Assembly: GCF_000006565.2 (NCBI RefSeq)
Contig: NC_031478.1
Location: 5,232,212 to 5,296,211 of the forward strand
Direction: 5' to 3'
DNA length: 64,000 bases
Origin: Toxoplasma gondii ME49
Taxonomy: Eukaryota > Apicomplexa > Conoidasida > Eucoccidiorida > Sarcocystidae
The stretch's first letter is position 1, and every line of letters begins with the position of its first letter. Both the position numbers and the translations under genes were made by a program. Below the pieces are notes generated by a model. It had not been told where the DNA came from. It did not search any database and worked only from the letters and a program-made list of their open reading frames with translations. Below, one piece after another: positions 1 through 10,959 of this stretch.

Positions 1-297
1 CAGAGCCGGTTCCCTGGTTGACTCGGACCCCAGATATCGCCGCCTTCTGCATGTCGAGTTGTCGCTCTAGGAGAGCCTTTTGTCTCTCGAGCTTCCACAG
101 TTGCTGCTGCTTGCGATGGATCTGCTTCTTCTGTCGCCGCTCTTCATGGCGTCTCCGCTTGCGCTCCAGCACGGCCCTCTTCGACTTCTTCAAAGTTTCT
201 GCAAGTTCTTGCTCGTGGCCAAAGGATCCTTCTCCGTCTTGTTGGGCCTCGCGGGGGTCTGCTTCGCTGCTCGGAAGTTCGTCCAAGTCACTCCCGC
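1..297 (-). CDS. Coiled-coil/charged protein, internal or 3' exon, cut by window start
   Basis: On the minus strand this stretch reads open as an acidic segment (GGSDLDELPSSEADPREAQ) followed by a long Lys/Arg/Glu/Gln-rich heptad-like region (LKKSKRAVLERKRRRHEERR, then QKKQIHRKQQQLWKLERQ), the composition of a coiled coil or basic helix. The exon begins after a good acceptor (TTCTCCACTTGCAG, AG at 299-298) in phase 2, and it runs off the left edge, so the C-terminus is missing. I could not place the upstream exon: nothing between 298 and about 2400 gives a convincing phase-1 donor on the minus strand. The family is not recognisable from this fragment. The overlapping plus-strand Ser/Cys-rich frame is the antisense shadow of the Glu/Lys codons. 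Confidence 0.6.
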
Positions 298-1250
298 CTG
301 CAAGTGGAGAAGAAAGACAATCTGAAATGAAGCTGGAATGAGCGGACCAAGTCTATCCTGGGCGCCTGAAGAAGAGAGAGATCTGCTTCCCGGGCAGGCT
401 GTCATTTTGCGAAAGCGAGAAAAACGACCCCAGAGAGGAACCGGCACTCTGCTTCCTGGTGAGGCAAATGCGACTGCTGCTTTTCAGTCGAAGCCGAAGA
501 ACGAGACACCGAACAACGTCCATAAAGGCGCCCGGTTTTGGCTCCTAGAACACAGCGTGGCGCCGGGCAGGTGGACAAAAATCGGAAAGTCGGGGAGATA
601 CACTGGCTGACACCCAGGCGACAGCGACGCACAGCCCATACCTGCTATGTACATATAGAGGGTCACCATGCAGAGAGATGAAGGAACGGATCCGAGAATA
701 TAACAAAACTGAGTCGTGTGGCAGAGAGATAAAACTCCCGGCACCGCTTTTAGCCAGTTATCCTCGAAGCACCGTGCCTCTTTTCCTCGCTTGACTGTCA
801 CCAATTAAATGCACATTCTTTGCGTCTTGTTAATCGTTTGCTGCGACGAACCTTGCTGATCTACTTCTGGAAAGTTGTGTCGAGCGCTTCTGCCGCCTCT
901 CGCTCTCTTCCTTTTGCCTCCTTCTTCTTCTATGCCTCTTCGCTTCCCAAGCCGTCGCCCCACGCTGTCTCCTCGAGAAAAAAGGGAGGAGGGAAGGGAG
1001 GAAGGAAGGGAGGAAAGGAGAGAAGAGGCTCCGAGAGACGCCGCCTTCTTCCTCTGCTGAGAAGGTCGACGACCTCGCATGGTGTCCGAGAAAGAGCCCC
1101 GTCAGCTGAAGCGTGAAGAGAGAAAAACACGAGAGAGAGAAGAAAAACACTGAGGTTATAACGCGTGTCGGCCTCTTCAAAGGACCACAGCGATATGTGC
1201 AGCCTAACAGAGGAGAGAGATGAGAAGGAGACGTGCAGCGCGGAGCCCGC

Positions 1251-1264
1251 GGTGTACGTACACC
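1251..1264. repeat. Dispersed palindrome, perfect copy
   Basis: GGTGTACGTACACC, a perfect 14-bp palindrome; reference copy for the dispersed family described in the findings. Confidence 0.85.
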
Positions 1265-2009
1265 CGGTGAGGAGGTCCGGCAGGGCGCTTCAACGATGGT
1301 TGGCAGACGGTCAAGAGGGGTACGGAAGACAAGAGTGAGCCTTTAAGAAAGCGCGAAAGAACTCGAGACAACAACCACGAGAAAGACGAGGCAAAGCCCG
1401 CCAGTCGGGATTCCAGGCGCGCGAGGAGAGCCGTGAATTGGGCGGCAGCGGAGAGCAATCAAGCGGCCTCCGAGGAGATACAGAAGCCTCCCTGGGCACT
1501 CCAGGATGGCATAGACACGACCGGCCACGCGTCTGGGACTCACGCGCAGTCGAGAAACGAAGACAGGAGACGGCCGGTGTCGAAGAACAGTCTGCAATCG
1601 ACGTCCGGGCCGGCTTTGCATGCGCAGGTCGAGTCGTGGGGCCAGAGCGCAGAGCGAAAAAGCTCAGGAAAAACCAAGCAGGGACGAGGAGTAGGAAAGA
1701 AGAGCCTTCGATCTAGATGCAAAAAAAGGATCCTTAGGAAGAGAAAGAAAGAAGAGAAAGGAGAACGGATTCGCTGCCCTCAGCTGATTCAACCGGGCAG
1801 CGACCTTGCTCGTATTCGCCAGCGCATTTGCATGCACCACAGCGACGTGCTCTTCCACGGACCTTTTTCGTGCCAGAACGAGGTGCTGCTTCAAAGAAGA
1901 GAACCTTTCGACGGGAAACGCAGAAGAAAGTGAAAACAGAAACTGTTTTACTTCGTGTAAACTCGACGTCGGTCCCCTCTGCGGTCCGACGGCGTCCCTG
2001 CGTCCAGCA

Positions 2010-2023
2010 GGTGTACATACACC
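2010..2023. repeat. Dispersed palindrome
   Basis: GGTGTACATACACC, one mismatched centre pair from a perfect palindrome. Lies in the 5' region of the ferredoxin gene. Confidence 0.8.
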
Positions 2024-2233
2024 TCGCTCGTGGTCTGTTGGGAACACCGCTACGTATCGATCCCAGGGTATTTTTCGGCTGTTTGATTCACACTCGCGTC
2101 CAGAACTCAAAAGCTTTCTCTGCTTTGTGTCTCGGCTGTGTCGCGCAAAAACGCCGTTTTCCGAGTTGTCGCACCGTCGAGGGCATCTGGAGGCGAAGTA
2201 CTTCCGCACTGCCACCGTGTCCGCGAGTCATCG

Positions 2234-2247
2234 GGTGTATGCACACC
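2234..2247. repeat. Dispersed palindrome
   Basis: GGTGTATGCACACC, a slightly diverged copy upstream of the ferredoxin ATG. Confidence 0.7.
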
Positions 2248-2489
2248 TCAGAACCGTCTCCCATCGTCGCCTTCTTTGTGTATGCCAAGGAGCAGAACTG
2301 TTTTCAGTTGTTGTCTCTTCGTTCCGCTTTGTCTCCCTTTTCTCGACTGTCGTGGCATCCCGTCGTTTCCTAACGAAGTGGAGACTTCTGTTCGCGGTTC
2401 GCAGGAGGCGAGTCTTGGACGACGCCTGCCGGTCCTTTGGCCACTCTGTGCTCTGGAATTTGACTGGTTCTGCTCCCCAAGGACCCAGA

Positions 2490-5400
2490 ATGATGGGACA
2501 AATGCAGTCTCTTTCTGCTGGCGGAGCCTCACTGCTCGCTGACGGCAGTGTTTGTCGAAAGGCACTTCTTGCGGCGATTCTCAGTCCTCGTGCCATCGGG
2601 ACTCTGCGTGCATCATCTGACCTTCGACCGCTGTCGCCTTTTCTCTCTCAGCCTTGTTCTTCTTTCTGCTCTTCGTGTGGTGCGAAATATGTTCGGCGCT
2701 GGCCTTCTTTCCAGTCCGTTAACGCCGGGATGTCTCTAGGCTCCTCCGTCGGTTCCTTCCCGTGTATTCCGTCTTCGGTGTCGGCTTGTACTTCCTCTCG
2801 TGTTTCTCCGCGGTTTGCTCTCTCCAGCTATTCCGCTTTATCTCCTTTTCTCTCTTCTTCCTCGCCTCCTGCAGTGGCGTCTCCCACCGCAGCGGCGACC
2901 CGGGTGAGTTCTCCCCCCTCGGAGACTCCCAGCAGAGAGTGGGAGGCATGTTCTACGAAGAGACATCTGTGGTTCTCCTCCAAAGACACCCAAGAAACAC
3001 CGGCAGATCGCGAGGGAACGGCGGCTGACGTGAACGAAGGGACAACGGCCGGATCTAGCCAAGCTTCAGAGAAGCGAAGCGGCGACAACGACACACAAGC
3101 CCAGGGACCTCCCGTTGTGACGTTTACCAGCGCCGATGGCCAGACGGAGCTGCAGTGTCCGTACAGGGTAAGATGGGGAGAGAGGCGAGAGAGACAGACA
3201 CGCCTTCACATCCGCGCAGTTGCTTCTTTCGTTTCTCCCGCTTCCATTCACGACGAAGATAGCTGACGCTCTTTCGAGCTGAGGAGAGGCAGCGCTGTGT
3301 TTCTCGCGTCTTCGCGACTCGCTGATCCAGCGGTTTGTTGCTTTCGCAAAGGTTCGCTCTGAGTCGAGTGGGTATCTCAGGTTTGTAAAGGGTTCTCTGG
3401 GGCGTGTCGATCATCCGGATTGGTAAGCTCGGTGCTGCTCAACAGAACCACGGCAGAGCGAACTTTCCACAGTTCAACAGTTCCACGCAACTCACTTGTG
3501 CATCCCGACAAAGCGAGAAAAGAAATGACTGCACAAAACAGGAAGACTTTGATTCCAGCCTTCAAAGGCTGCTCACGGAATCCGGCCCGTGAGCATGTGC
3601 AGGCCATACCCAGATGCGTCACACTGGAAAGGGAATCCTTGCGACAGTTACTGCTTCGAGACCGATGTTTTCGTCCCTAAAGAGGACGCCAACGGTACGA
3701 AGGGATGCACACCTGCCCCGAAGACGCTCGGCTTCTCTCTTCCCTGTTTTTTCGCGCTCAGACCGGGCAAACTGTGTTGATGGTAGCGTTTGAAAACGAC
3801 GTTGGCATCGAGGGCGCATGTGGAGGCCAGTGTGCATGCAGCACATGCCACGTTATTCTGAACGTAAGTTTCGTTTTCTGGAGGACGGAAACAGACACAG
3901 GGCGTCGGAAGAGCTTGGTGTGAGCTGCTTTTTCTTCTCGCGCGTCTGGTGGTTCGTGAGCCTTCGAAGGTGTAAAAACGGAATGCGATTGCGTATACCG
4001 TTTTGGCTGGGGATTTCTAGGTTTCTTCAATACAGTGGCTGTTTATTACTCACCAAAGGCGGACGAACGTATTCCCTAAGAGACTTTTCTGCATGACTCA
4101 CTGGTTCGTACAGATCGTGACCGAGTTGGAACATTTTTCGTGAAACGTGGAACTGACTTGACAACAAATCTTCCCCAAGAGTCTCAAGTGTGAGTCTTGA
4201 AATAAAAACAGAACGGCAAGGCAGTTCCCTAGGAACCAGATGAAGTTTTCCGTCTCCTCTTCTCTTTCCGTGTGATTCCGGTGCGTCTCCACCTTCTCTA
4301 TGTTCCTCGGATGCGTGGGACAGACAGGTTCTGCTTTTTGAGGACGCGTCGTGTCTGAGACGTTTCAGAATCTTTTCGCGATTCCTTCCGCCGCGGTGGC
4401 CGTCGAGATCGCTCGGAAGTTTGAGGCCTCTGAAGGAACGAAACGTGAATCTGAGCATTTCTTGCGGTTAATCTTCACCACTGTGAAAGACGTTGCTTAC
4501 GGGTGGTTGTGTCCTCTATCTAAATGTGCGGGTTTCAACGCGAAGTTGCGAAAAGGAAGAGGACAAAGAAAATCGAGATGTTCTTCCGTCGCACTTCCTG
4601 TGCATGGACAGGCGGCGGACTTCGCTAAGTTCCCTGAGGCAGACGACGATGAGCAGGACATGCTCGATTTGGCTGTACATACAACAAACACGTAAGTGAG
4701 GCGGGAGGCCGCGACAGCTTTGGTTTTCCGTCTCATGTGTTCTTTGTTTGTCTCGCGTGTTCGATGCCGCAGCTCCGTCGTTGCTGTCGGGTCTCGATGC
4801 GGGGTCTTCTCCTCTCTGCTGGGTGTCTGACGTAGTTTTCCTCGCCGTGTTGCCGGCTGTTGGTGTTTCTTTCGGCTGAAGATTCCTTTCATATCCAGCG
4901 AGACAGGCGCAGAATAGACGACTCGCTGTGGGATGCTGTCCCGTTTTCAGTCGCTGTTGACTCTTCTTCGCAAATGCATTTCCGTCTTGACTCCACGCCT
5001 CAGTCTCGATTCAGAGACAGACGCTCTGATCTCGGTTGTGGCCCGCGGCTGTCTTGCGCTGCGTCACCAATTGTTTTTTCAGTTCTCTCGAACGTTTCTT
5101 CTCTGCATCTTTCCGCAGATCGCGCTTAGGTTGCCGGCTGAAGCTCGGAGAAGAACACAATGGTAAGGCGAGAGCACCGGGTCGCTGTGAAGCCTCTTCA
5201 ATCTCCTCGCTTGTTTTATTGGCAAGTGCCTCTCTCCGCGGCTATCTGCACTTTGCACGTCTCTATCTTTTCTTCTTTTCTGCCCGTTAGAGGAACAGCT
5301 GTTTCGCGCCGCGTTCTGTGAAGCGACCGTGCGCGGTTGGTGCTATTCTCTCAACGTGTGAGCTGGGTCTTTTCCAGCGAAACCGAGAAATTGCTGAGTA

Positions 5401-5830
5401 ACGTTCCTTTCCCGACGCGGGCAGCCCTCGTCTGTATGCTGTGTACGTACACCTAAAGAAGTGATATCACAGGGAACCGTGGACGACCTCTTTTCACGCC
5501 ACGCGTTCTCGGTAAGAAGGAAACGTTGACGTTCTTGAATCCTTCTGTTGCGGCAAGAAACGTCGAAAAGAACGTTTCAAGAGAAACAATCTTCCCCAGT
5601 CGCACTTCGCCGCCTGAACTGTGTACAAGCAGAATCGAGATTCGATGGTGTTTCTGATCGGCAGTCAGCATGCGAGACGGGTGCGTGTTCCTGTTTCCTA
5701 ATTCGCGTTCTCCTTCTTCTCGAGGTGTATCTTCCCCTCTTCCGCTTCCCACTGTGCGTCGGTTTTTCTGCTTCCCGCAGGTGTAAAGCTGCAGCTGCCA
5801 GTGGCAACGGTCAACCAAATGTACCGCTGA
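2490..5830 (+). CDS. Adrenodoxin-type [2Fe-2S] ferredoxin, probably mitochondrial
   Basis: Five exons keep phase: 2490-3167, 3762-3863, 4612-4691, 5119-5162 and 5781-5830, giving 317 residues. The C-terminal ~100 residues are an adrenodoxin fold. Cluster ligands are C246-x5-C252-x2-C255 (CGGQCACSTCH) in exon 2 and C292 in the SRLGC motif of exon 4. The acidic DDDEQDMLDLA helix of exon 3 is the partner-docking helix typical of adrenodoxins, and the protein ends GVKLQLPVATVNQMYR. The ~205-residue N-terminus is Ser/Arg-rich, starts like a mitochondrial presequence, and is unusually long. Such ferredoxins pass electrons from a ferredoxin reductase to Fe-S cluster assembly or P450-type enzymes; the plant-type apicoplast ferredoxin is a different protein. 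The ATG at 2490 is chosen because it opens the presequence-like part; the frame is open further upstream, so the start is less sure than the core. Confidence 0.9.
5441..5452. repeat. Dispersed palindrome core
   Basis: GTGTACGTACAC followed by CT, inside the last intron of the ferredoxin gene. Confidence 0.75.
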
Positions 5831-6761
5831 CACTGAAAATGCAGATGGAAACATGAACGTTTTGATTCTTGAACACTCAGGGTTGGAGGCAGCGGTTATC
5901 GCCCAGTTATTTGTCGAATGCCACGGACGACGGGGGAGGCTGGGGGTTCCTCCCGTCTCGTTTTAATACGTATATGTTTCCGTCCTCCTGCCAATCTGGG
6001 TGGTGTTTCTTTAAATTTGAGAGATGTGTTGTTTTGCCGGGGCCGTCGACAGCGGTGAGAAGCGAAAGGTCGATTCGGCTTCTTCACCCAGGCTACGAGC
6101 TAACATTTGAATGCCACCCAGGTGGCTTTGCTCGTCCCGCATGCCTCGTGGGCAGAGGCAAGGAAGAGTCGGGGGAGCGCTGCCTGGAGAAGACGCACTG
6201 TTTTTTTGATGCCGGTAGAGTCATGAATTTGAAGAAGAGAGAACGCTGTGTATTGTGTGCGGTCGGGCATGTTCTTTGCCCGCAGAAACCGTCACTCTTT
6301 TTAATTCAGGTGGTGTCTTGCACCTGTCGACTTGGAATCGTTGGTGCGCGAGTGTCTGTGCTTACTATTGGGTTGTGGCTCGTAAAGGAAACTTTGGATG
6401 CGTCGGCGACACGTTTTGCCCAAGTTCGCAGCGTGAGACGCAGGGGACACATCGCTTTGAGACAGAGTCAAAAGCCACGAAATGCGTCACGGGAACAGCG
6501 GCGAACTTTTTCAAAACACGTAGACACGCTTGAATTCGGTGTAAACCTGGCCCGGGATCTTTGACCGGGATACGCCACCACGAAGACACGCCTCACGTGA
6601 TCCGTGCCACGAAGCGCAGGGTTTGCTGCTTTCGTTTACGGTTCCTCAGAGACGCTTCGAACTGCTGTTCATTCGCTGCTTCCTTCACACGAGTTACAAA
6701 CAAGGAATTCAGAATGCAACGAATAAAACGCGAGCTGGGCTGCGACCCAGCTGCGGTGTAT
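5831..6761. other. Convergent 3' interval
   Basis: Lies between the ferredoxin stop (+) and the prenylcysteine oxidase stop (-), so it should hold both 3' UTRs. A 231-codon plus-strand ORF (5869-6564) has no recognisable domain and is judged a chance ORF. Confidence 0.5.
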
Positions 6762-6768
6762 CTACACC
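6755..6768. repeat. Dispersed palindrome overlapping a stop codon
   Basis: GGTGTATCTACACC within the longer GCGGTGTATCTACACCGC. On the minus strand it supplies the last codons and the TAG stop of the prenylcysteine oxidase-like gene. Confidence 0.8.
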
Positions 6769-8597
6769 GCAAGGGCATTCACCAGAAGGTGTGCGACATT
6801 CCGTGAGGCCATGGCTTGCCCCTCCATGCAGGAGAAAACTCCCTCAAATCCATTGGGATAAAACACGTTTTCCACCAACTGGAACGTCGTGGGGTTGACT
6901 TCAGAGTGCCTCTGATTCCCCGCTTTGTCATCTTCTCTGGACTCCTCGGCTGAAAGATTCATTGGCCGCAAAAACGGGTATGCGAACCACCTGCGGCGGA
7001 CGCTTCTGCGCAAGCCGCGGAACAGCTGAGAAAGGTCTTCGTCCGCCAGTTCCCGTCCTGTGGTCAGTTTGCAGATGAGGGGTGGTTTCCTGACTTTCTC
7101 CTCCTCTGCGAGGCTGCGTCCGCACCAAGAAGCATACAGCAACAAATCGTTTTCCTTCAACTCGTGGTGGCTCTCTCGTGACGTAGTAAACGTCGGTCCG
7201 CCTGTTGGGTTCAACGCACTGGTGCGTCGTATGCCCTCCGCAGCCACAAACGTTACAAAGACCTCCTGGAACTTTCGCGGAACAGGAAAGCGAACTTTCT
7301 TCAATTCACCGACTTCGTTTCTGCTAAAGATGGACAGCCCTGACAGCTCGAGGGGCGTGGCAATGACAACGAAGTCGTACGCCTGTCTTTTTAGGTAGTC
7401 TCTTGCGTCGACGGGACAAAGGGAGTCCGGAGCCTTTAACCTGAATGTTTTCCCCGACTGAGACTGCCACTCACGCCGGCTTTCCCGTTCTTCGATGCTT
7501 GTAACGCGGCAATTAAGAAACGTGTGGTCGACGAACGTTTCCATGAGAAAGCTGACCACATCGCGACCGGGACGTTTCTGTTTGTAGAGATTTCCAATCC
7601 CTCCTGCTAGCCCGACCGCCCCTGCCAGAGCGTGCACAGAGGTTCCCTGTGTGTATACAGCGCGGACTACGGCGTCAACCATGTTGTGAACTAAGGGGGC
7701 GGGGTAAAGCGGTCTGATGAGATCTTCCAGCTTCTGTTTCAGCAGTGTCGACAAATGCACCGCACGCATCATGTCTACCGCCGTGTGGAAGGCGGGAACA
7801 AACCTGCGCCTTTTTGTTGGCCATCGCACGCCTGAGACGCCTGAAGACTGCTCGCGTACCGGATGGCTTTTCCCCGAGAAATCAATACACGTCTGCAGTC
7901 CCAAAAGCGGGTATAGATGCTGCCACGAATCGGCCAGGCCCTGCAAGATGTGTGCCGCAAAACGGGAAACTTCGCTGTTTATGTTAAAAGCGGAAGCCAA
8001 ATTGACTGTTACTACATTGTCTCCGTCAATAAGACGAATGGGTGCATCTGGAGGATTGATATGCTTCAAAAACTGAGGTCCCTGGTTCGAAGAAGCGGGT
8101 TGCTCTACTTCGTCTCTCGTGCCCTTTGCAAACAGATGCGCGTTGACGAGTTCATGAAACTGCACCATCCATGCGTTTGTCTCGTGAATGTCTGCACCCC
8201 CGAGTTCCACGAAGGCGCCCTCCAGTTCTGCATAGTCCAGTCTTCCCCCTAACCTGTCCTTAGCCTCGAAAAGGTCGATGACCAAGCGTCGACCAGCTGT
8301 CTTCTCGTCTGATCCGCCGAATCTGTTCTCTGCGTCTCTCAGATGATCGAGGTTCTCCAGGTCGCTTTCCAACATTCGCAGAAACGCCGCAGTCGCTGCA
8401 CCAGAAATGCCTCCCCCAATAATTGCCACCTTTGCAGGGGCAGGCGACGCCCCGCAGTCATTGAGCTCGAAAAGGCATCGAGGGAACGAAGCGGAATTGA
8501 AAGCTTGGAGTGGTGTGCCTTGTGCTAGATTTGCGGACGAAGGGTAGGGGGAAACGTACATAAACGAAAGCAGAGTCGTTAGCCGAAACCAGAGCAT
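6762..8597 (-). CDS. Prenylcysteine oxidase-like FAD protein (prenylcysteine lyase family)
   Basis: Single-exon gene of 611 residues. The ATG at 8597 is used because the longer reading frame (to 8669) begins with GTG and this ATG has a good context (GTCACCATG) and opens a hydrophobic signal-like segment. Residues ~57-70 are a Rossmann dinucleotide motif (VAIIGGGISGAATAA), followed by the family's 'LGGADIHE' region and a C-terminus NGFEGVFSCMEGQAMASRNV, where flavin oxidases of this family contact FAD and substrate. Known members cleave farnesyl- or geranylgeranyl-cysteine with O2, releasing cysteine, a prenyl aldehyde and H2O2, in lysosomal or secretory compartments; that would recycle prenylated-protein debris. 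Identity with the family is seen; substrate and location are inferred. Divergent from the BT1 transporter, convergent with ferredoxin. Confidence 0.82.
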   Translation of the reverse strand: MLWFRLTTLLSFMYVSPYPSSANLAQGTPLQAFNSASFPRCLFELNDCGASPAPAKVAIIGGGISGAATAAFLRMLESDLENLDHLRDAENRFGGSDEKTAGRRLVIDLFEAKDRLGGRLDYAELEGAFVELGGADIHETNAWMVQFHELVNAHLFAKGTRDEVEQPASSNQGPQFLKHINPPDAPIRLIDGDNVVTVNLASAFNINSEVSRFAAHILQGLADSWQHLYPLLGLQTCIDFSGKSHPVREQSSGVSGVRWPTKRRRFVPAFHTAVDMMRAVHLSTLLKQKLEDLIRPLYPAPLVHNMVDAVVRAVYTQGTSVHALAGAVGLAGGIGNLYKQKRPGRDVVSFLMETFVDHTFLNCRVTSIEERESRREWQSQSGKTFRLKAPDSLCPVDARDYLKRQAYDFVVIATPLELSGLSIFSRNEVGELKKVRFPVPRKFQEVFVTFVAAEGIRRTSALNPTGGPTFTTSRESHHELKENDLLLYASWCGRSLAEEEKVRKPPLICKLTTGRELADEDLSQLFRGLRRSVRRRWFAYPFLRPMNLSAEESREDDKAGNQRHSEVNPTTFQLVENVFYPNGFEGVFSCMEGQAMASRNVAHLLVNALAV

Positions 8598-10959
8598 GGT
8601 GACGATTCTGAGCAGAATGGCAACACGCAAAATCGTTGAAGACTGGTGTCCGCAAGAGAACGTGTGCACAGACCTTCAGCGTAGACTCTACTGGTCACCG
8701 GAGCGCTGAGCACACTGCGGCCTCCTGAGACGCGGATATGAATTCCCGTAACGGAGAGTCAGCCAATCAACGCCGCCGAAACAGCGAACCAAAAGGGGAT
8801 TCCACTTCAGCACAACGCCAAAACTAGGATTCACGAACCCTCAGCAAGTGGTGGTTTTACGGAGTACAGGAAAGCACGGTAGCAGGCTCACGAGACGTGC
8901 GTTCCCTGGCGAGCGACTGATGTCTTCCGACTCCTCTTGGACCCGATGACAGAGAGTCCGCCCGCAACATCGTAAAGCGACAAGAACATGCATATTGTCG
9001 TGCTGGCTCCCCCGACGAGGTCGCCATAGAAATGATGTTCTTCTACGCCTTTTGAAATGGAACAAAGTTTTGTGGCGGGTGCGAAGGTATATAGAGAGTC
9101 GCCTTTAGCTGTATATTTTTTCCACCGACACACTTGCCGTTGCACGGACCGTTCATCAAGTAAACTGAATGTCATTTGAAGGGCTCAGCGCTTAATGGAA
9201 TTTGTTTGAAACGCTTTTTTTCGTTCCTTTTGGATAAGCTGAGCAAGATTGACACGAGAGAAGCGAAGCCAGTACGGTGCCATCCTTATGAAGGCGTGCG
9301 CTAATTTGCGGCGACCAGCGATAATTCCATCGCACTTAACAGGTGACAACAGGAATGCAGCGAAGTGCTGGGTGCCAGAGGTCATTAGTATCAGCATGTG
9401 TGTCATCGTCTACTGTTGCTAGAATTCTTAACGATCCGTTGACAGCGTGCGCATCGCTGAAGTGGGAATCAAAACATCACCATCTTTCCTGTGGGAGAAA
9501 GAAAGAAAAGGTACCGGTTTGCTGCCTGATTGACCTGAGCTGGCCAAGAGTCTGCTGTAGTAGAGCACGTGTCTCACCGCAGGCCCACCAAAGTTGACGT
9601 CTTTGTAGACGAACCTTTGGGGGTGCAGACATTGTCTAAAGCAGAAGGCACTAGAGAACCTGAAGGAAGAGTGTGCAGTTGCAAGGCTCGTTAAGCCAGC
9701 TGGCGGACTAAAGAATTTTCCCCCCAGTCGCTTTTGGGACGTACTACGCTCAGTTACACATGTTGCAATGGAAATGCAAGTACTGTGTCACCAGTGGTAG
9801 GATTCTTTGCTGCCCGGTCTTCAAAAACTTTCGCAGCTGATTCTGGTTACCAACAACGCCAGTGTTGAAAATGTAGATGAGGGGACACCGAGGCCAAAAA
9901 GCGTAAAAAGCAAATCTACAAGTTTGTGAGTATCATGAACCATCCAGATATCTCAACGCCGTTTTCACGAAAACCGATCAGCGCATTCTCCTACAGATCA
10001 GCAGATTGCTAGAAATGTTGGCAACAGCGAAAAAGAAGCAGTATCTCTGCGAGAGGCAACCGAATGAGACAGAACATCTTCGTCTTAAGTGTGCCACGGC
10101 AGTCGTTTTTCCAGCCAGCTGGCCGTCGCTATATTTCTCATGGAGTGAATATCTGCTTGCTTGTGGTGTCGTTTCTTTCCATGTACCTGATGAAAGAGTG
10201 TGCGGCCGTGTCAATTTAACGATTCTGTCAACATCTACTCATTAACGGCCAATATATGGACAGCGCAGCCTGTTTCGAGCGGGCCAAAAAGCAAAACGTA
10301 GAGTTCTCACGTTGTCTGAAAAGTATTCTCACGTTCTCTGGGAACCGACAGGAGCCTTGTTGGCTTTCGGGTCACGAGCAATTTCTTGGTCGAGCTAGAA
10401 CACTGGTGCTTTTAGATTTTATCGCGTTCTTAAGTGGTCCTCGGGAAAAAAAGATGGTGCCTTTTTTGTCCTTGATGGATCGCTTGCCGTCATCTCTTGA
10501 GGATCTGTTCTTTTTGAGGCACATCATCTCAATTAATCGACGGTCGTTTGTGGGGAAACCTGAAGACTGCTATACGGGCGAAAGTGTATATGGTCAACGT
10601 TATTTTTGCTGTTGTATGCCTCATCGCGCGTCATGTGTTGCCAGGGTGTGAATACGTGTGATCTGTACTATTTGCGAGATTCTCGTTCACGCGATGAGCG
10701 ACCATTTTTACGCTGCATTATATACCAACTCAACCTCACGTAAATGACACAATTCTGTACACTGATGACACTGGGATTTCGGAGAGCCCTTCTCTGATAT
10801 ATAGAAAACTCATGCAGCAGATCACATTCTTCAGCGCTGAAGAACGTGGATGTGTAGGCTGAAAAACTTGTTCCGTGGAGGAAACGTTTTCTGGCACATG
10901 AAGGCCTCTCGGTTTCGACTGTTCCGGACGAAATTTTCCTTCGAATCAGGCACTCCATC
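8598..10959. other. Divergent promoter region
   Basis: 2.4 kb between the head-to-head oxidase (-) and BT1 transporter (+) genes, so both promoters should lie here. No coding region is supported. One TGAGACG heptamer (8726-8732) matches the W-GAGACG core known from T. gondii promoters. Confidence 0.5.
8726..8732 (+). promoter_or_regulatory. TGAGACG heptamer (candidate initiator-selector element)
   Basis: Exact match to the A/TGAGACG core described in T. gondii promoters, 129 bp upstream of the oxidase ATG. A seven-base match is weak evidence on its own. Confidence 0.25.

Larger units (their letters stand above)
298..2489. other. Non-coding interval: 5' region between divergent genes
   Basis: Between the minus-strand coiled-coil exon and the start of the ferredoxin gene. 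It is purine/pyrimidine skewed (GGAAGGAAGGGAGG near 975-1020) and holds three copies of the dispersed palindrome (1251, 2010, 2234). The ferredoxin frame stays open upstream of its chosen ATG from 1806, so a longer N-terminus or a 5' UTR without stops is possible. No other gene is supported. Confidence 0.5.

Noticed and set aside
5869..6564. 231-codon plus-strand ORF
   Set aside because: Falls in the 3' interval of two convergent genes, has no domain, and many Cys/Arg codons typical of random GC-rich frames.
6762..8669. Longer start at 8669 for the prenylcysteine oxidase-like gene
   Set aside because: The codon there is GTG; the first ATG in frame is at 8597 with a good context.
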